Below are positions 49,825-62,047 of a stretch of DNA of 64,000 bases, in pieces. The translations under genes and the position numbers were made by a program. Origin of the DNA: Plantago ovata (taxonomy: Eukaryota > Streptophyta > Magnoliopsida > Lamiales > Plantaginaceae). The DNA is taken from positions 74,572,489 to 74,636,488 of the forward strand of contig CM051455.1 of NCBI GenBank assembly GCA_028274465.1, in the 5' to 3' direction. Position 1 is the stretch's first letter. Every line of letters starts with the position of its first letter. The notes beneath the pieces were generated by a model, which worked only from the letters and a program-made list of their open reading frames with translations, did no database searches and was not told the origin of the DNA.

Positions 49825-49994
49825 AAGGGCGCCGCCTACCCATCATGCATGAACGGTCTACACGTAATGGATGTCGCCTATCCATTCTAGTTCTAAACGC
49901 GGTCAAGCACATAATGGGTGCCGCCTACCCATACATAAATATGCGGTCCGAAATATAAGAGGGCGCCGCCTACCCTCGCATGCATAGCGGTCGA
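49825..49994 (-). repeat. Four-unit hairpin repeat in the leader of element F
   Basis: Same four units and spacing as in B and E; unit 2 has ATGTCGCC in the loop. Confidence 0.85.
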
Positions 49995-50478
49995 ACGGAA
50001 TGTAAAATACTTGGTATTTGAACATGTATTGTCAAACAATAGCATATCGAGCATATGAAACAAGTAGTAGCCTATGTGGATGACAAATGACTTCATAATT
50101 TCATTATGAAAATTATAATCCCATACTTATAATCTCTATGAAATAATTGAAAATTTGGATTAGATTGAAAAATCGAAAATTCTATTGACCAAGTAGCAAT
50201 TTTCAAAAACCTGAAGGACTTAATTGTAATTTTTAAAACCTTGGAGGTGTTAAATCTAAAATTCAAAAGTGGAAGGACTAATTTGCAATAAACAATAAAT
50301 TGATAAATTACAAATAAGCCCTTTAACTTTATAGAAATTAAATTTAACCCCTATAGTTAAAAACAATTACAATTAAATCATATTTATATTCCAAATATAA
50401 AATTCAATCCTCAAAACTTTCAAAATTCGATTTTGGGTCCAACCCGAAAAAAATATATATATATATTTATTAAAATAT

Positions 50479-50699
50479 GCCCCACGGTACACGGGCGCCC
50501 GCGACACGCGGGTACCGGCGCCGTGGTCCCGGGCGACCGGCGCCCGCGGCACGCGGGTACCCTTGTCGCGGGTGCAGGTGCCCGGCGCCTGCGTCCGCAG
50601 GCCCCGGGTACCTGCGTCACGAAGGTACCCGGGTGCCCGCGGCACACGGGCGCCTAGCGCCCGTGCCGCGGGCACGGCGCCTGCACGCAGGCGGCCCGA
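50479..50699. repeat. GC-rich palindrome island in the leader of element F, longest copy
   Basis: About 220 bp of overlapping GC palindromes (GGTACC, GGCGCC and CCCGCGG cores). It is twice as long as in E and nearly unrelated in detail to B. Ala/Arg/Pro-rich ORFs across it on both strands are by-products. Confidence 0.88.
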
Positions 50700-50877
50700 T
50701 CAAAAATATATATATTTAATATTTTTTTTTTTTGAAAAATATAAATTTTAAATTTATATAAAAAACAAAACTTTTGAAAATCGAATTAATCATAGAATCA
50801 ATTGCATCCACATATCTACAAAATCATACAATATATATACGTATATACGTAATCAATTAACCTGGCTCCGATACCAC

Positions 50878-52953
50878 TGTAAGAAAATATGGTCAGAGTT
50901 ACCCCAAGGGTACGCAGCGGAATTTCAAAAATTTTCATAACATACAGGTTAATTGATTATGCATATGTCGTATATATATAAACACGTCAATTAGAAGACT
51001 AACCTTACTTCCAAAGCAGCTTCCAGGTCTTCATAATATTCCGGTGTATCTTCTCCTTCGTCGAAGTCGAAGATATCTACAATACTCTGTATATCTGCAA
51101 GACAATAAGAGTTAGTTTCCAACTCCTAGAACCTCAACCTTGGTATCCACGGATGAACAGCCTATCGGAAGAATGCTAGGATATTCTTTGTGTGACCAAG
51201 AAGACGGGGCGGCGGTTCCTCCGGCAGAGGTGGCGCGCGCGTGTGGCTTTAGAGAGGAGGGGAGAGCTTTTTATTTTCTCTAAGAAAACTGGGTAGAATA
51301 ACGGTGAAAGTCTATGTCAAAAGCTCTCTAATAGTCTACTATATATTGTAGTCAATAGAAGCCTAAAGCATAAGCAATTAGACTTCGTAAAGGAATAAGA
51401 ATCTAATTCTTATCGCACAAGGAAACCAATATCAAGTCTAGATTCATTCCCAATCAAATTAAAACTCAATCAGAAAAATCTAACTTATCCCTTGGACTTC
51501 TAATAGAGGAAGGAGTCGAACTCCTTCCCCTACCTTATCCATGCGCGCGCGCGCTTCCTAGGGACAGTAGGTGGGTCCCAATTTTGGGACCCACTTATAG
51601 TTCTAAGGCAATTCAAACTCCAATTAAATTTTGCCCAAGTGCATATGTTAATTCTAAATTAACATATCATTTCTAATCAAATCTCTATTATATTTCCAAA
51701 ATATAATCTTTAATAGTATTTACATAAAATACAATTAATTAGTCAATTCAATTAATAATTCCAAATCATTAATTGAGCCCCCAAATATTATAATTAATTC
51801 CAAATCAATTATAATCCATCAATCACAATTAATTCCAAATTAATTGCGATTCCATCTTCAAGGATATTCTGATAAGCTAAATCACCACATAGTGTGACCC
51901 ATAGGGCCTCATCGTATTAAGCAAGTCCTAGACTAGGCAACATGGAATTCCTAGACGATTCCATTTGCAATATTAATACGTGAGTACGTTTGAGAGGTTT
52001 CTCAAAGCTAACCCTTTCGTTGCGAAGCCTGTTGCGCTCAACGCGGCGATGGTAACGTCCCTTCATCTGACTTGCTCGAATGTATCTAGGATCGATGAAC
52101 TGTCTATCCCAATAATACATCCACGGGCGTCTCAGGGAGTTGCTTGGTTAAGATATACTTATGACCATCATAATATATCATTTGCACTCGTCAGTGACTT
52201 TACCAACACAACTATGCAGACTATGAGCAGTGCTCTCCTGTGCTACACTTGACAGATGAATCCTTCACAGAATCACTTATCATCCCCATTTGTATGTACC
52301 CATAATCCTGGATCGTGTCTTAGGTCAGCTGCTTATTCAGAGCTGACATCGACGGGTCCACCAAGGATATGGGGCAACAAATGTGATGATAAAGTCCTGT
52401 AAGTACAATGGACGACTGGCATCACTTCGACAACTCACCGGTTCCCATAGACACTTCGGTGTAGAGTATACATCGATGGGAGTGTCCGGTGGGTACTTCC
52501 ATTGTTCGATAAAGCTTATTCGAACAACTATGCGTAGTTATGGGAACGTTTCTCGATTGTCCAACAATCCGTTCCGTGGCCGTGGGATCGGCTCACACTT
52601 GCTCCAACAAGTATAACCTCCACGCATACTAGTCTCGTCTAGTTCATTCAGACCCCTACATCCGAGATGAACCTCGACTAGGGAGAGTTTGGGATAGATG
52701 ATAACTCACATATCTCCCACTATCTGTGTGATCGGTCATCTATCCGAGGGGACATGTTTAATATCAATACAGACAGTAATAGAGATATGACATGCTGCAT
52801 GCCTGGTGTAATATAAATATGAAAGCGGTACTCAATAGTAAAATGCAACAAACATATACTATATTATGTTGACCTGTGTAATAGTACATATATGCCCTCT
52901 ATAAGGGCACTATGCCCTTAGTAAGGACTGTCTCTAGGACATATACACTATCA
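50878..52953 (-). repeat. Right LTR (5' LTR of F) of the copia composite
   Basis: Complete LTR with TGTAAG...ACTATCA ends, followed by GATAT (52954-52958), the outer TSD. Confidence 0.92.
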
Positions 52954-53742
52954 GATATTATATCAATGTATGGGACTTGATATAATTATCTTTCTCAGTG
53001 AGGATCAAGTAAGTGAATTCCCAAACTGTATTTTCACTGTGTGTGTAAAAATGAATTTGTGAAAGCATGGTTAAGTGTATGTTTCCGCTCATCGGTATGC
53101 CTATGAAGTGTGTGACCCTTTCGAGGGGATTGTCGTGCTTTGGAGTACTCCGAGTGTTCTGTATTGTGTATTGTTATGTGTGAAAGGGGACACGGTGTGC
53201 CACCAGTGTATGTGTGGCCATAGTGTGTTATGTCTGATTCGAGCTAAGTGCTCCGTACTTTATACCATAATAAATCTTTTGTATGTGGGTGACAAATGTA
53301 CTTTTCAAACATGTGCTTGATCCGTTAAGAGGGTCAAGAGTTATTCTTATGAGTTATTAGCTTTCACATAAGTTAGTAGCTTACCCCCTTACTCCCCCAG
53401 TTCCAGTGTAAAAGTTATCGTGGCATTGTGAAGGATATTCTGTTGGAGTGCAGCAGATTGGAGTAATGTGAGCTAGAGTAACATTGAAGATTTTGAAGGT
53501 TATTTGAGTTGAGATGTACAATGAATATTTGTTGTTTTCAGGTTTTAGTTTTGCACTCGGATGGTTTGTAATTTCGAGGATATAGTTGTATATTGATTTG
53601 TATTGGGATTTTTAGTTGCTCTGTATTACCATTCGAGTTGATTATTGTGTATTTGAGGATAAAAATGATAGGCTTCGTGTTGACGTGAGCCATCTCACGA
53701 TACACGGCCGAATGTTCCCTATTTTGGTTTCGGGGCATTACA
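52954..53742 (+). repeat. Gypsy LTR a, right part
   Basis: Resumes after the copia composite with the repeated GATAT and ends GGGGCATTACA; a primer-like AGTGGTATCAGAG follows. Minus the duplicated GATAT, the two parts total about 1605 bp, the length of LTRs b and c. Confidence 0.88.
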
Positions 53743-54480
53743 AGTGGTATCAGAGTTTCAATCTTTGGATGTTTAGGTTTAAATTTTGGAAAAAGTTAGT
53801 TGTGAACTTAATGGAGCTCGAGTTCGAATATTAGAGGATTTGGGTTTTAATGTTTTGGAAATTAGGCTTGAATTTATCGGGGGTGTAAACGTATTGTAGT
53901 GATGTCATCTTTGAGGTTCTAGTGATGAGTTAAGTTTATGGATTGATACGAAAACTCCTACTACTGTTTAGGCTTGAATTTGTTGGAGCATAGAATTGTT
54001 TTAGTAGGCAGGATTGAAGGTTCACTGATTTGTCTTCTTGGAAGTACTGTTTTTAAGTGCGCAGAATATAAATTGTGGTGGTTATGGATTAATTGTTGTA
54101 ATAGTTTAGGCTTGAAACTCCAGAGTCTTTGATAAATTGTTTGGGTGCTGATTTGTTGGTTGGATATCAAAAGTTTTAAGTTAGAATTTTCATCTAGACT
54201 TGTGAAGGTGGTGCTTTAGAATTGTGTTTTGGCCGGAGGGAAAGATAGTGAGATTTAATTTTTTTATATTCGAGAATTTGGAATATTGGATTTTTGTTTT
54301 AGTGGCACAGTGGAAGCGTAGTGGTTTAGGTTTCGAGGATGAAACTTCTCTTAAGGAGGGGATGATGTAAAACAATCTTTTTATAAGGTCAAATAAATTC
54401 TTATATGATTTTTGGAGTGGTACATCGAGATATATTTGGATCATGTTTCGAGGAAGGAACTTATTTTAAGGAGGGTGGAA
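53743..54480 (+). other. Array spacer 1 (primer site to purine tract, non-coding)
   Basis: 738 bp with no credible ORF. It carries two purine tracts about 120 bp apart; the first is followed by TGTAAAACA, the second (54468-54480) abuts LTR b. Confidence 0.8.
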
Positions 54481-56091
54481 TGTAATAACCTGTAAATTTT
54501 AATACTATTTTTCAGAGTGAACCGGATTTAATAATTATAAGAACTTAAGGTGACGGGGTGAATTTTATCAAGGTTATTTTATGGATCGACAAATCGAGAT
54601 AGAGTTGAGATATTTATTTTGGACTAAATTAGTGCCTTGGGCTAAGGGTTATGATGGTAATTTTATCAATCGATAAATCGAGTGGGACTTCATAATTTAT
54701 TTGACCGAATTAATGACATGGACTAAGGTGGTTACGAATCGATCGAGTCTTGGTTATATTTATTGGACGGGACTAAGGGTCGAAAGGTATCATACTAAAA
54801 GTTGTTAGTCGAGACTTAGGTTGTAATTGGACTCCTATTTATATGACTTGGAGTGGAAGTATATTTAAAGGTAATTGGAATAGCCTCGATCTGTCGTCAT
54901 TAATCAGGCTGGAAGGACGAAAAGACTTGAGGCAATGAAATTGAGGTTGCCGTATCTATTATCTGCATGGTGGTGAGCAAGAAAGAAGAATTGATTGAGG
55001 TAATTAAGAGATGTTTCATATCTTTATTGAAGTTTAAGTTGGAGTTGATGCAACAGAGTATACTCATTCTTTATTTTATGTTTTCTTGACAATGGGTGTA
55101 TACATATACACGGATCGACATGTACGGACAATAAAGAGTGATTTATCTATGCATTCTTGGGGTATAGAAGATGGATTGGTTTAATAGCTTGCAGTGATTT
55201 TTAATATTTGAGGTAAGGGGATTCGTGACACATTTGCTTCTGTTTTATAAATCATGAAAAGTTGTGAGATTTTATAAATTGTTTATATTCTGAAACTGTT
55301 GATATTATATCAATGTATGGGACTTGATATAATTATCTTTCTCACTGGGGATCAAGTATGTGAATTCCCAAACTATATTTTCGCTATGTGTGTAAAAATG
55401 AATTTTTGAAAGATGGTTAAGTGTATGTTTCCGCTCATCGGTATGCCTATGAAGTGTATGACACTTTCGAGGGGATTGTCGTGCTTTAGAGTACTCCCAG
55501 TGTTCTGTTTTGTGTATTGTTATGTGTGAAAGTCGGCACGGTGTGCCACCACTGTATGTGTGGCCATAGTATGTATGTCTGCTTCGAGCTAAGTGCTCCG
55601 TACTTTATACGATGCTAAATCTTTGTATGTGGGTGACAAATGTACTTTTGAAACATGTGCTTGCTTGATCCGGTAAGAGGGTCAAGTGTTATTCTTACGA
55701 GTTATTAGCTTTCCCATGAGTTAGTAGCTTACCCCCTTACTCCCCCAGTTTCAGTGTAAAAGTTATCGTGGCATTGTGGAGGATATTCTGTTGGAGTGCA
55801 GCAGATTGGAGTAATGTGAGCTAGAGTAACATTGAAGATTTTGAAGGTTATTTGAGTTGAGATGTACAATGAATATTTGTTGTTCTCAGGTTTTAGTTTT
55901 GCACTCGGATGGTTTGTAATTTCGAGGATATAGTTGTATATTGATTTGTATTGGAATTTTTAGTTGCTCTGTACTACCATTCGAGTTGATTATTGTGTAT
56001 TTGAGGATAAAAAGGATAGGCTTCGTGTTGGCGTGAGCCCATCTCACGATACACGGCCGAACCTTCCCTATTTTTGTTTCGGGGCGTTACA
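54481..56091 (+). repeat. Gypsy LTR b
   Basis: TGTAATAACCTG ... GGGGCGTTACA, 1611 bp, followed by AGTTGTATCAGAGC. Confidence 0.88.
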
Positions 56092-56809
56092 AGTTGTATC
56101 AGAGCATAGGTTTCAATCTTTGGATGTTTAGGTTTAAATTTTGGAAAAAGTTGTTTGTGAACTTAATGGAGCTCGAGTTCGAATATTGGAGGATTTGGGT
56201 TTTAATGTTTTAAGGAAATTAGGCTTGAATTTATTGGGGGTGTAAACGTCTTGTAGTGATTTCATCTTTGAGGTTCTAGTTATGAGTTAAATTTATGGAT
56301 TGATACCAAAACTCCTAATACTGTTTAGGCTTGAATTTGTGGGAGCATGGATTTGTTTTAGTTGGCAGGATTGACGGTTCACTGATTTGCCTTCTTCGAA
56401 GTACTGTTGTTAAGTGCGGAGAATATAAATTGTGGTGGTTATGAATTAATTGTTGTACTAGTTTAGGCTTGAAACTCGAGAGTCTTTGATAAATGGTTTG
56501 GGTGTTGATTTGTTAGTTGGATATCAAAAGTTTTAAGTTAGAATTTTCATCTAGACTTGTGAAGGTGGTGCTGGTAAGATTTAATTTTTTTTATTCGAGG
56601 ATTTAGAATATTGGATTTTTGTTTTAGTGGCACAGTGGAAGTGTAGTGGTTTAAGTTTCGAGGACGAAACTTCTCTTAAGGAGGGGATGATGTAAAACAC
56701 CGTATCTTTTAAGAAGGTCATATAAATTCTTATATGATTTTTGGAGTGGTACATCGAGATATATTTCGATCATGTTTCGAGGACGGAACTTATTTTAAGG
56801 AGGGTGGAA
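56092..56809 (+). other. Array spacer 2
   Basis: 718 bp, homologous to spacer 1, with the same double purine tract; the first is followed by TGTAAAACACCG. No coding capacity. Confidence 0.8.
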
Positions 56810-58416
56810 TGTAATAACCCGTACATTTTTATACTATTTTTCAGAGTGAACCGGATTTGATAATTATAAGAACTTAAGGTGACGGGGTGAATTTTATCAA
56901 GGTTATTTTATGGATCGACAAATCGAGACAGAGCTGAGATATTTATTTTGGACTAAATTAGTGCCTTGGGCTAAGGGCTATGGTGGTGATTTTATCAATC
57001 GATAAATCGAGTGGGACTTCATAATTTATTTGACCGAATTAATGACATGGACTAAGGTGGTTACAAATCGATCGAGGCTTTGTTATATTTATTGGACGGG
57101 ACTAAGGGTCGAAAGGTATCATACTAAAAGTTGTTTGTCGAGACTTCGGTTTTAATAGGACTCCTATTTATATGACTTGGAGTGTAAGTATATTTAAAGG
57201 TAAATGGAATAGCCACGATCTGCCGTCATTAATCAGGATGGAAGGACGAAAACACTTGAGGCAATGAAATTGAGGTTGCCGTATCTATTATCTGCATGGT
57301 GGTGAGCAAGAAGAATTGATTGAGGTAATTAAGAGGTGTTTCATATCTTTATTGAAGTTTATGTTGGAGTTGATGCAACGCAGTATACTCATTCTTTATT
57401 TTATGCTCTCTTGACCATGGGTGTATACATATACACGGATCGACATGTACGGACAATAAAGAATGATTTATCTATGCATTGTTGGGGTATAGAAGATGGA
57501 TTGGTTTAATACCTTGCGGTGATTTTTAATATTGGAGGTAAGGGGATTCTTGACACTTTTTCTTCTGTTTTATAAATCATGAAAAGTTGTGAGATTTTAT
57601 AAATTGTTTATATTCTGAAACTGTTGATATTATATCAATGTATGGGACTTGATATAATTATCTTTCTCACCGAGGATCAAGTATGTGAATTCCCAAACTG
57701 TATTTTCGCTATGTGTGTAAAAATGAATTTGTGAAAGATGGTAAGTGTATGTTTCCGCTCATCGGTATGCCTATGAAGTGTGTGACACTTTCGAGCGGAT
57801 TGTCGTGCTTTAGAGTACTCCCAGTGTTCTGTTTTGTGTATTGTTATGTGTGAAAGCCGACACGGTGTGCCACCACTGTATGTGTGACCATAGTTTGTAT
57901 GTCTGCTTCGAGCTAAGTGCTCCGTACTTTATACCATGCTAAATCTTCTGTATGTGGGTGACAAATGTACTTTTGAAACATGTGCTTGCTTGATCCTGTA
58001 AGAGGGTCAAGAGTTATCCTTACGAGTTATTAGATTTCCCATGAGTTAATAGCTTACCCCCTTACTCCCCCAGTTTCAGTGTAAAAGTTATCGTGGCATT
58101 GTGGAGGATATTCTGTTGGAGTGAAGCAGATTGGAGTAATGTGAGCTAGAGTAACATTGAAGATTTTGTAGGTTATTTGAGTTGAGATGTACAATGAATA
58201 TTCGTTGTTTTCAGATTTTAGTTTTGCACTCAGATGGTTTGTAATTTCGAGGATATAGTTGTATATTAATTGGTATTGGGATTTTTAGTTGCTCTGTAGT
58301 ACCATTCGAGTTGATTATTGTGTATTTGAGGATAAAAAGGATAGGCTTCGTGTTGGCGTGAGACCAACTCACGATACACGGCCACATGTTCCCTATTTTG
58401 GTTTTGGGGCGTTACA
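56810..58416 (+). repeat. Gypsy LTR c
   Basis: TGTAATAACCCG ... GGGGCGTTACA, about 1607 bp, followed by AGTGGTATCAGAGCATAGG. Confidence 0.88.
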
Positions 58417-59165
58417 AGTGGTATCAGAGCATAGGTTTGAATCTTTGGATGTTTAGGTTTAAATTTTGGAAAATTTTGGTTGTGAACTTAATGGAGCTCG
58501 AGTTCGAATATTGGAGGATTTGGGTTTTAATGTTTTAAGGAAATTAGGCTTGAATTTATTGGGTGTGTAAACGACTTGTAGTGATGTCATGTGTGAGGTT
58601 CTTGTGATAAGTTAAGTTTATGGATTGATACCAAAACTCCTACTACTGTTTAGGCTTGAATTTGTTGGAGCGTAGATTTGTTTTAGTTGGCAGGATTGAC
58701 GGTTCACTGATTTGTCTTCTTGGAAGTACTGTTGTTAAGTGCGGAGAATATAAATTGTGGTGGTTATGGATTAATTGTTGTTCTAGTTTAGGCTTGAAAC
58801 TCCAGAGTCTTTGATAAATGGTTTGGGTGCTGATTTGTTGGTTGGATATCTAATGGTTTAAGTTAGAATTTTCATCTAGACTTGTGAAGGTGGTGCTTTA
58901 GAATTGTGTTTTGGCCGAAGGGAAAGATAGTAAGATTTAATTTTTTTTATTCGAGGATTTAGAATATTGGATTTTTGTTTAAGTGGCACAGTGGAAGCGT
59001 AGTGGTTTATGTTTCGAGGACGAAACTTCTCTTAAGGAGGAGATGATGTAAAACATAGTATCTTTTTATAAGGTCAAATAAATTCTTATATGATTTTTGG
59101 AGTGGTACATCGAGATATATTTGGATCAAGTTTCGAGGAAGAAACTTATTTTAAGGAGGGTGCAA
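58417..59165 (+). other. Array spacer 3
   Basis: 749 bp, homologous to spacers 1 and 2, ending in a purine tract with one change (AAGGAGGGTGCAA). Confidence 0.8.
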
Positions 59166-59708
59166 TGTAATAACCCGTACATTTTTATACTATTTTTTAG
59201 AGTGGACCAGATTTGATAATTATAAGAACTTAAGGTGACGTGGTGAATTTTATCAAAGGTTATTTTATGGATCGACAAATCGAGACAGAGTTGAGATATT
59301 TATTTTGGACTAAATTAGTGCCTTGGGCTAAAGGCTATGGTGGTAATTTTATCAATCGATAAATCGAGTGGGACTTCATAATTTATTTGACCGAATTAAT
59401 GACATGGACTAAGGTGGTTACGAATTGATCGAGGCTTTGTTATATTTATTGGACGGTACTAAGGGACCAAAAGACTTGGGCAATGAAATTGAGGTTGCCG
59501 TATCTATTATCTGCATTGGTGGTGAGCAAGAAGAATTGATTGAGGTAATTAAGAGGTGTTTCATATCTTTATTGAAGTTTAAGTTGGAGTTGATGCAACG
59601 CAGTATACTCATTCTTTATTTTATGTTTTCTTGACCATGAGTGTATACATATACACGGATCGACATGTACGAACAATAAGGAGTGATTTATCTATGCATG
59701 GTTTGGGT
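59166..59708 (+). repeat. Gypsy LTR d, truncated
   Basis: Starts TGTAATAACCCG. Near 59465 it lacks about 150 bp present in a, b and c, and it ends where Athila-like G was inserted. Confidence 0.88.
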
Positions 59709-60914
59709 TGATGAACGTGTATTTTACACTTTCATCCGAGTCTTTTTCACCAATTTAGCTATCCTCTAGGTTAATTTAGCTTATATTTTAGTGCATTTTA
59801 TTAGAATAGTGTCACGTTTCCCTTTTCTTTGCATTTTTCATGTTTTAGGTTAAAAACGTATGTTTATGGGCAATAATGATGAAGAAGACGAAATTTTGGT
59901 GTTTCGAGGACATTCGTGGTGTATCTAGAAGGTTCCGGATGAGATTTGAGGCCTAGGGGACGAGTTTCAAGGCTTAAAGGTCACTAGAAGGCAAAATCCG
60001 AGTCCGAAAAGGAAAAGAAGACCAAAAATCTCGCTCTCGCCAGTCTGGATGTCCCAGGCGAACCGCCTGGGACGTGGGGCGATTTGCCCCACACCAGGCG
60101 AATCGCCCGGCACCTGGGCGGTTCGCCTGGGAGGTTTCCGCATCTATATATATATCTTTGCCTATTTTTCTACGTTTTTAAGACCTTTTCACATTAATTG
60201 GAGAGACAAATTCTCCAGAGCCTGTTCTGGGAATTATTAGCATATAAGACACTTTTTCTTATTGATTTGGAAGCTTTAGCATAGAGATTGGACATCTTTG
60301 ATTTTCGATTCTTGCTTGTGAGTTAGCAATTCATCGGAGATTGACAACATTCGTTGGTAACTTGTATCTCACGATTTTTCTGCTTTTATTTATTTCATTC
60401 AACATGTTTTCATTCAATCTTGCTTTGATTCTTGTTGATTGCAATATGAGTAGCTAAATCTATCGTTGGTGATAGTATGTGATTTCTTAGCTAGGGTTCT
60501 TGATTATGCATGAGTGGCTTCGCGCGTTTAAGACTTGATTTATTGTTTTATTTCTTTGATCTATCTAAGCCATCTATTTTCGTAGTGTTGAATTGAAAGG
60601 AACACATAGGACAATTCACGATCATAGATCTCTATACAAACTTCAAGTACTTCATGCATGACTATTACCCGTTGCTTTGAATGACTATACTATCACTAAC
60701 TTCCATTATATTGATAAGAAAAATCTGTGCTTTGCTTGATTTCTGATTTATAGTTTAAGTTAAATTTGATAAAGCTAGCTATAGTCCTTAGAGATCGACA
60801 CTCGAGGTTATTTTACTTCTACACTACGTGCCTTGGTTTTCGTTGTAGTTGTGGATTGCCTTTGGCTATAAACAAATTTATTTGATTAATTGAGTCTGAC
60901 AATCCCGTTCATCA
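59709..60914 (+). repeat. 5' LTR of element G
   Basis: 1206 bp with TG...CA ends. It contains a GGCGAA palindrome cluster (60052-60133) and, just after it, TATATATATAT (60145-60155) as the likely TATA region. Confidence 0.92.
60052..60133. repeat. GGCGAA-CGCC palindrome cluster in the LTR of element G
   Basis: AGGCGAACCGCCTGG, GGGGCGATTTGCCCC, AGGCGAATCGCCCGG and GGGCGGTTCGCCTGG lie within 82 bp, directly upstream of the TATA region. Confidence 0.88.
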
Positions 60915-60917
60915 AAT

Positions 60918-60935
60918 TGGCGCCGTTGCCGGGGA
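60918..60935 (+). promoter_or_regulatory. Primer-binding site of element G (tRNA-Asp type)
   Basis: TGGCGCCGTTGCCGGGGA, three bases after the LTR end, complementary to the 3' end of plant tRNA-Asp, as in Athila-type elements. Confidence 0.9.
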
Positions 60936-61084
60936 CTATACTCCTTTTTTCTCTTTAGCTTATTTATATTTTCAGCATTCAATTCTCAGAGTTAGTAGTT
61001 AATTTGTTTCCAGAATTTTGTGATTTCTAACACGACTAATTTTCAGTTGTGAGTTACTCCTGTCACAGATATTCAGGTTCCGTG

Positions 61085-61936
61085 ATGGCTCGTCCACTGT
61101 TGAAATCATGGGTTCAACTCAACAAGGAACGAATGAAGGGTCCAGCGATTGTCCTTTCGCTTGCGACTCGTGACTTGGAAATCAAAAACCACATGTTCCA
61201 GCAACTCCCGAGGTTCTATGGCTTGGCTAGGGAAGACGTGATAGGGTATTTGGATGATATCGATAACTTCGTCAACCAACTCCCAAGACCGGGCACGGAG
61301 GTGACGGATGACGAGCTGAGAATGAAGGTTTTTGCGATGGGACTTGGCGATAAAGCCAAGGCATGGTTAGGCTCTCTGGAAGCCGGATCACTAGACACCT
61401 GGGCCAAGGTGTTTTCTACTTTTATGGAGAAATATTTTCCCCATACTCTGACTACCGCGCTGAAGGCGCAAATCAGTGGTTTCAAGCAAGACTATGATGA
61501 GACCATCTACACTGCTCTCGAGAGGTTCAAGGACCTCATGAATAAGTGCTCACACCATGGTTTTGAGCTTTCGGATCTTGTCCAACACTTCTACAATGGA
61601 CTCACATTTGAGAATCAGCAAGTGATGGATTTTCAATGCCGTGGTAATATCTGGGAGGAGACCGCCGAGGATGTGTGGGCGTGTTTCAAAAGGCTTGCTA
61701 AGGGATCTCAGTTCAAGGATCCAAGAGCAATGGTTAGGAGGCGTGGACCTGAGGCTCCACCAAACAAGGAGATCCCAATGCATGGAGTGAGTGGGGATCG
61801 GTTTGAGTGCTTCGCCAATGAGATGAAGCAAGTTCTCAAGAGCTCAGCTGGAACAACTCTCTCTAATGAAGTTTGTCGGGTATGCAAGAACTATGGGCAT
61901 GGGGCTCATATGTGCAGGTCGGAATTTGGCCAATGA
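61085..61936 (+). pseudogene. gag of Athila-like element G
   Basis: ATG 61085 (MARPLLKSWVQLNKERMKG) is chosen over the upstream in-frame ATG at 61049 because A's gag starts at the same place. The frame is open through the capsid region (FMEKYFPHTLTTALKAQISGF, LVQHFYNGLTFENQ) and the CCHC knuckle (CRVCKNYGHGAHMC, 61874-61915). It ends at 61936 because, relative to A, a segment of about 0.2 kb encoding the region after the knuckle was lost or altered, shifting the frame. It is clearly better preserved than A. Confidence 0.92.
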
Positions 61937-62047
61937 TAGTGTTTACTGGGTAGACCGTAGTAATCGCAACTACGGAACGACCACTGTGGAAATCCTGCTG
62001 AAGCATCTCAATCCAAGTCTGCTACTCTCTTTGATAAATTACAGAAA

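Larger units (their letters stand above)
49266..50877 (-). other. 5' leader of element F
   Basis: Same order as B: hairpin array (49825-49994), GC island (50479-50699), short TA-rich tract, and primer site GTGGTATCGGAGCCAGG (complement of 50861-50877; one change from the iMet match). No credible ORF. Confidence 0.85.
23251..52953 (-). mobile_element. Composite copia element E/F (LTR-E-LTR-F-LTR) in one target site
   Basis: Three LTRs of the B family (23251-25167 plus 40878-41002; 46495-48557; 50878-52953) flank two internal regions: E, nearly full length (41003-46494), and F, lacking most of pol (48558-50877). Only the outer ends carry a matching TSD (GATAT). E's gag-pol is far more intact than F's. 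The form fits unequal recombination between LTRs of related copies. SIRE-like D was inserted later in the left LTR. Confidence 0.88.
22430..59708 (+). mobile_element. Tandem gypsy-type LTR array (four LTRs, non-coding spacers), split by later insertions
   Basis: LTR copies: a (22430-23250 plus 52954-53742), b (54481-56091), c (56810-58416), d (59166-59708, truncated). Each starts TGTAATAAC; a, b and c end in GGGGC(A/G)TTACA and are followed by an iMet-type primer site (AGTGGTATCAGAG or a close variant). Spacers of 738, 718 and 749 bp end in a purine tract (AAGGAGGGTGGAA or a close variant) that abuts the next LTR. The layout is LTR-int-LTR-int-LTR-int-LTR with no coding capacity. Copia composite E/F interrupts LTR a and Athila-like G interrupts LTR d. 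Gypsy assignment rests on LTR ends and the GAGGACGAA-purine-tract context, so it is moderately sure. Confidence 0.8.

Noticed and set aside
50373..50751. Ala/Arg/Pro-rich ORFs on both strands
   Set aside because: By-products of the GC-rich palindrome island in F's leader.
53075..53320. Cys-rich small ORF in gypsy LTR a
   Set aside because: The matching positions in LTRs b and c do not keep the frame.
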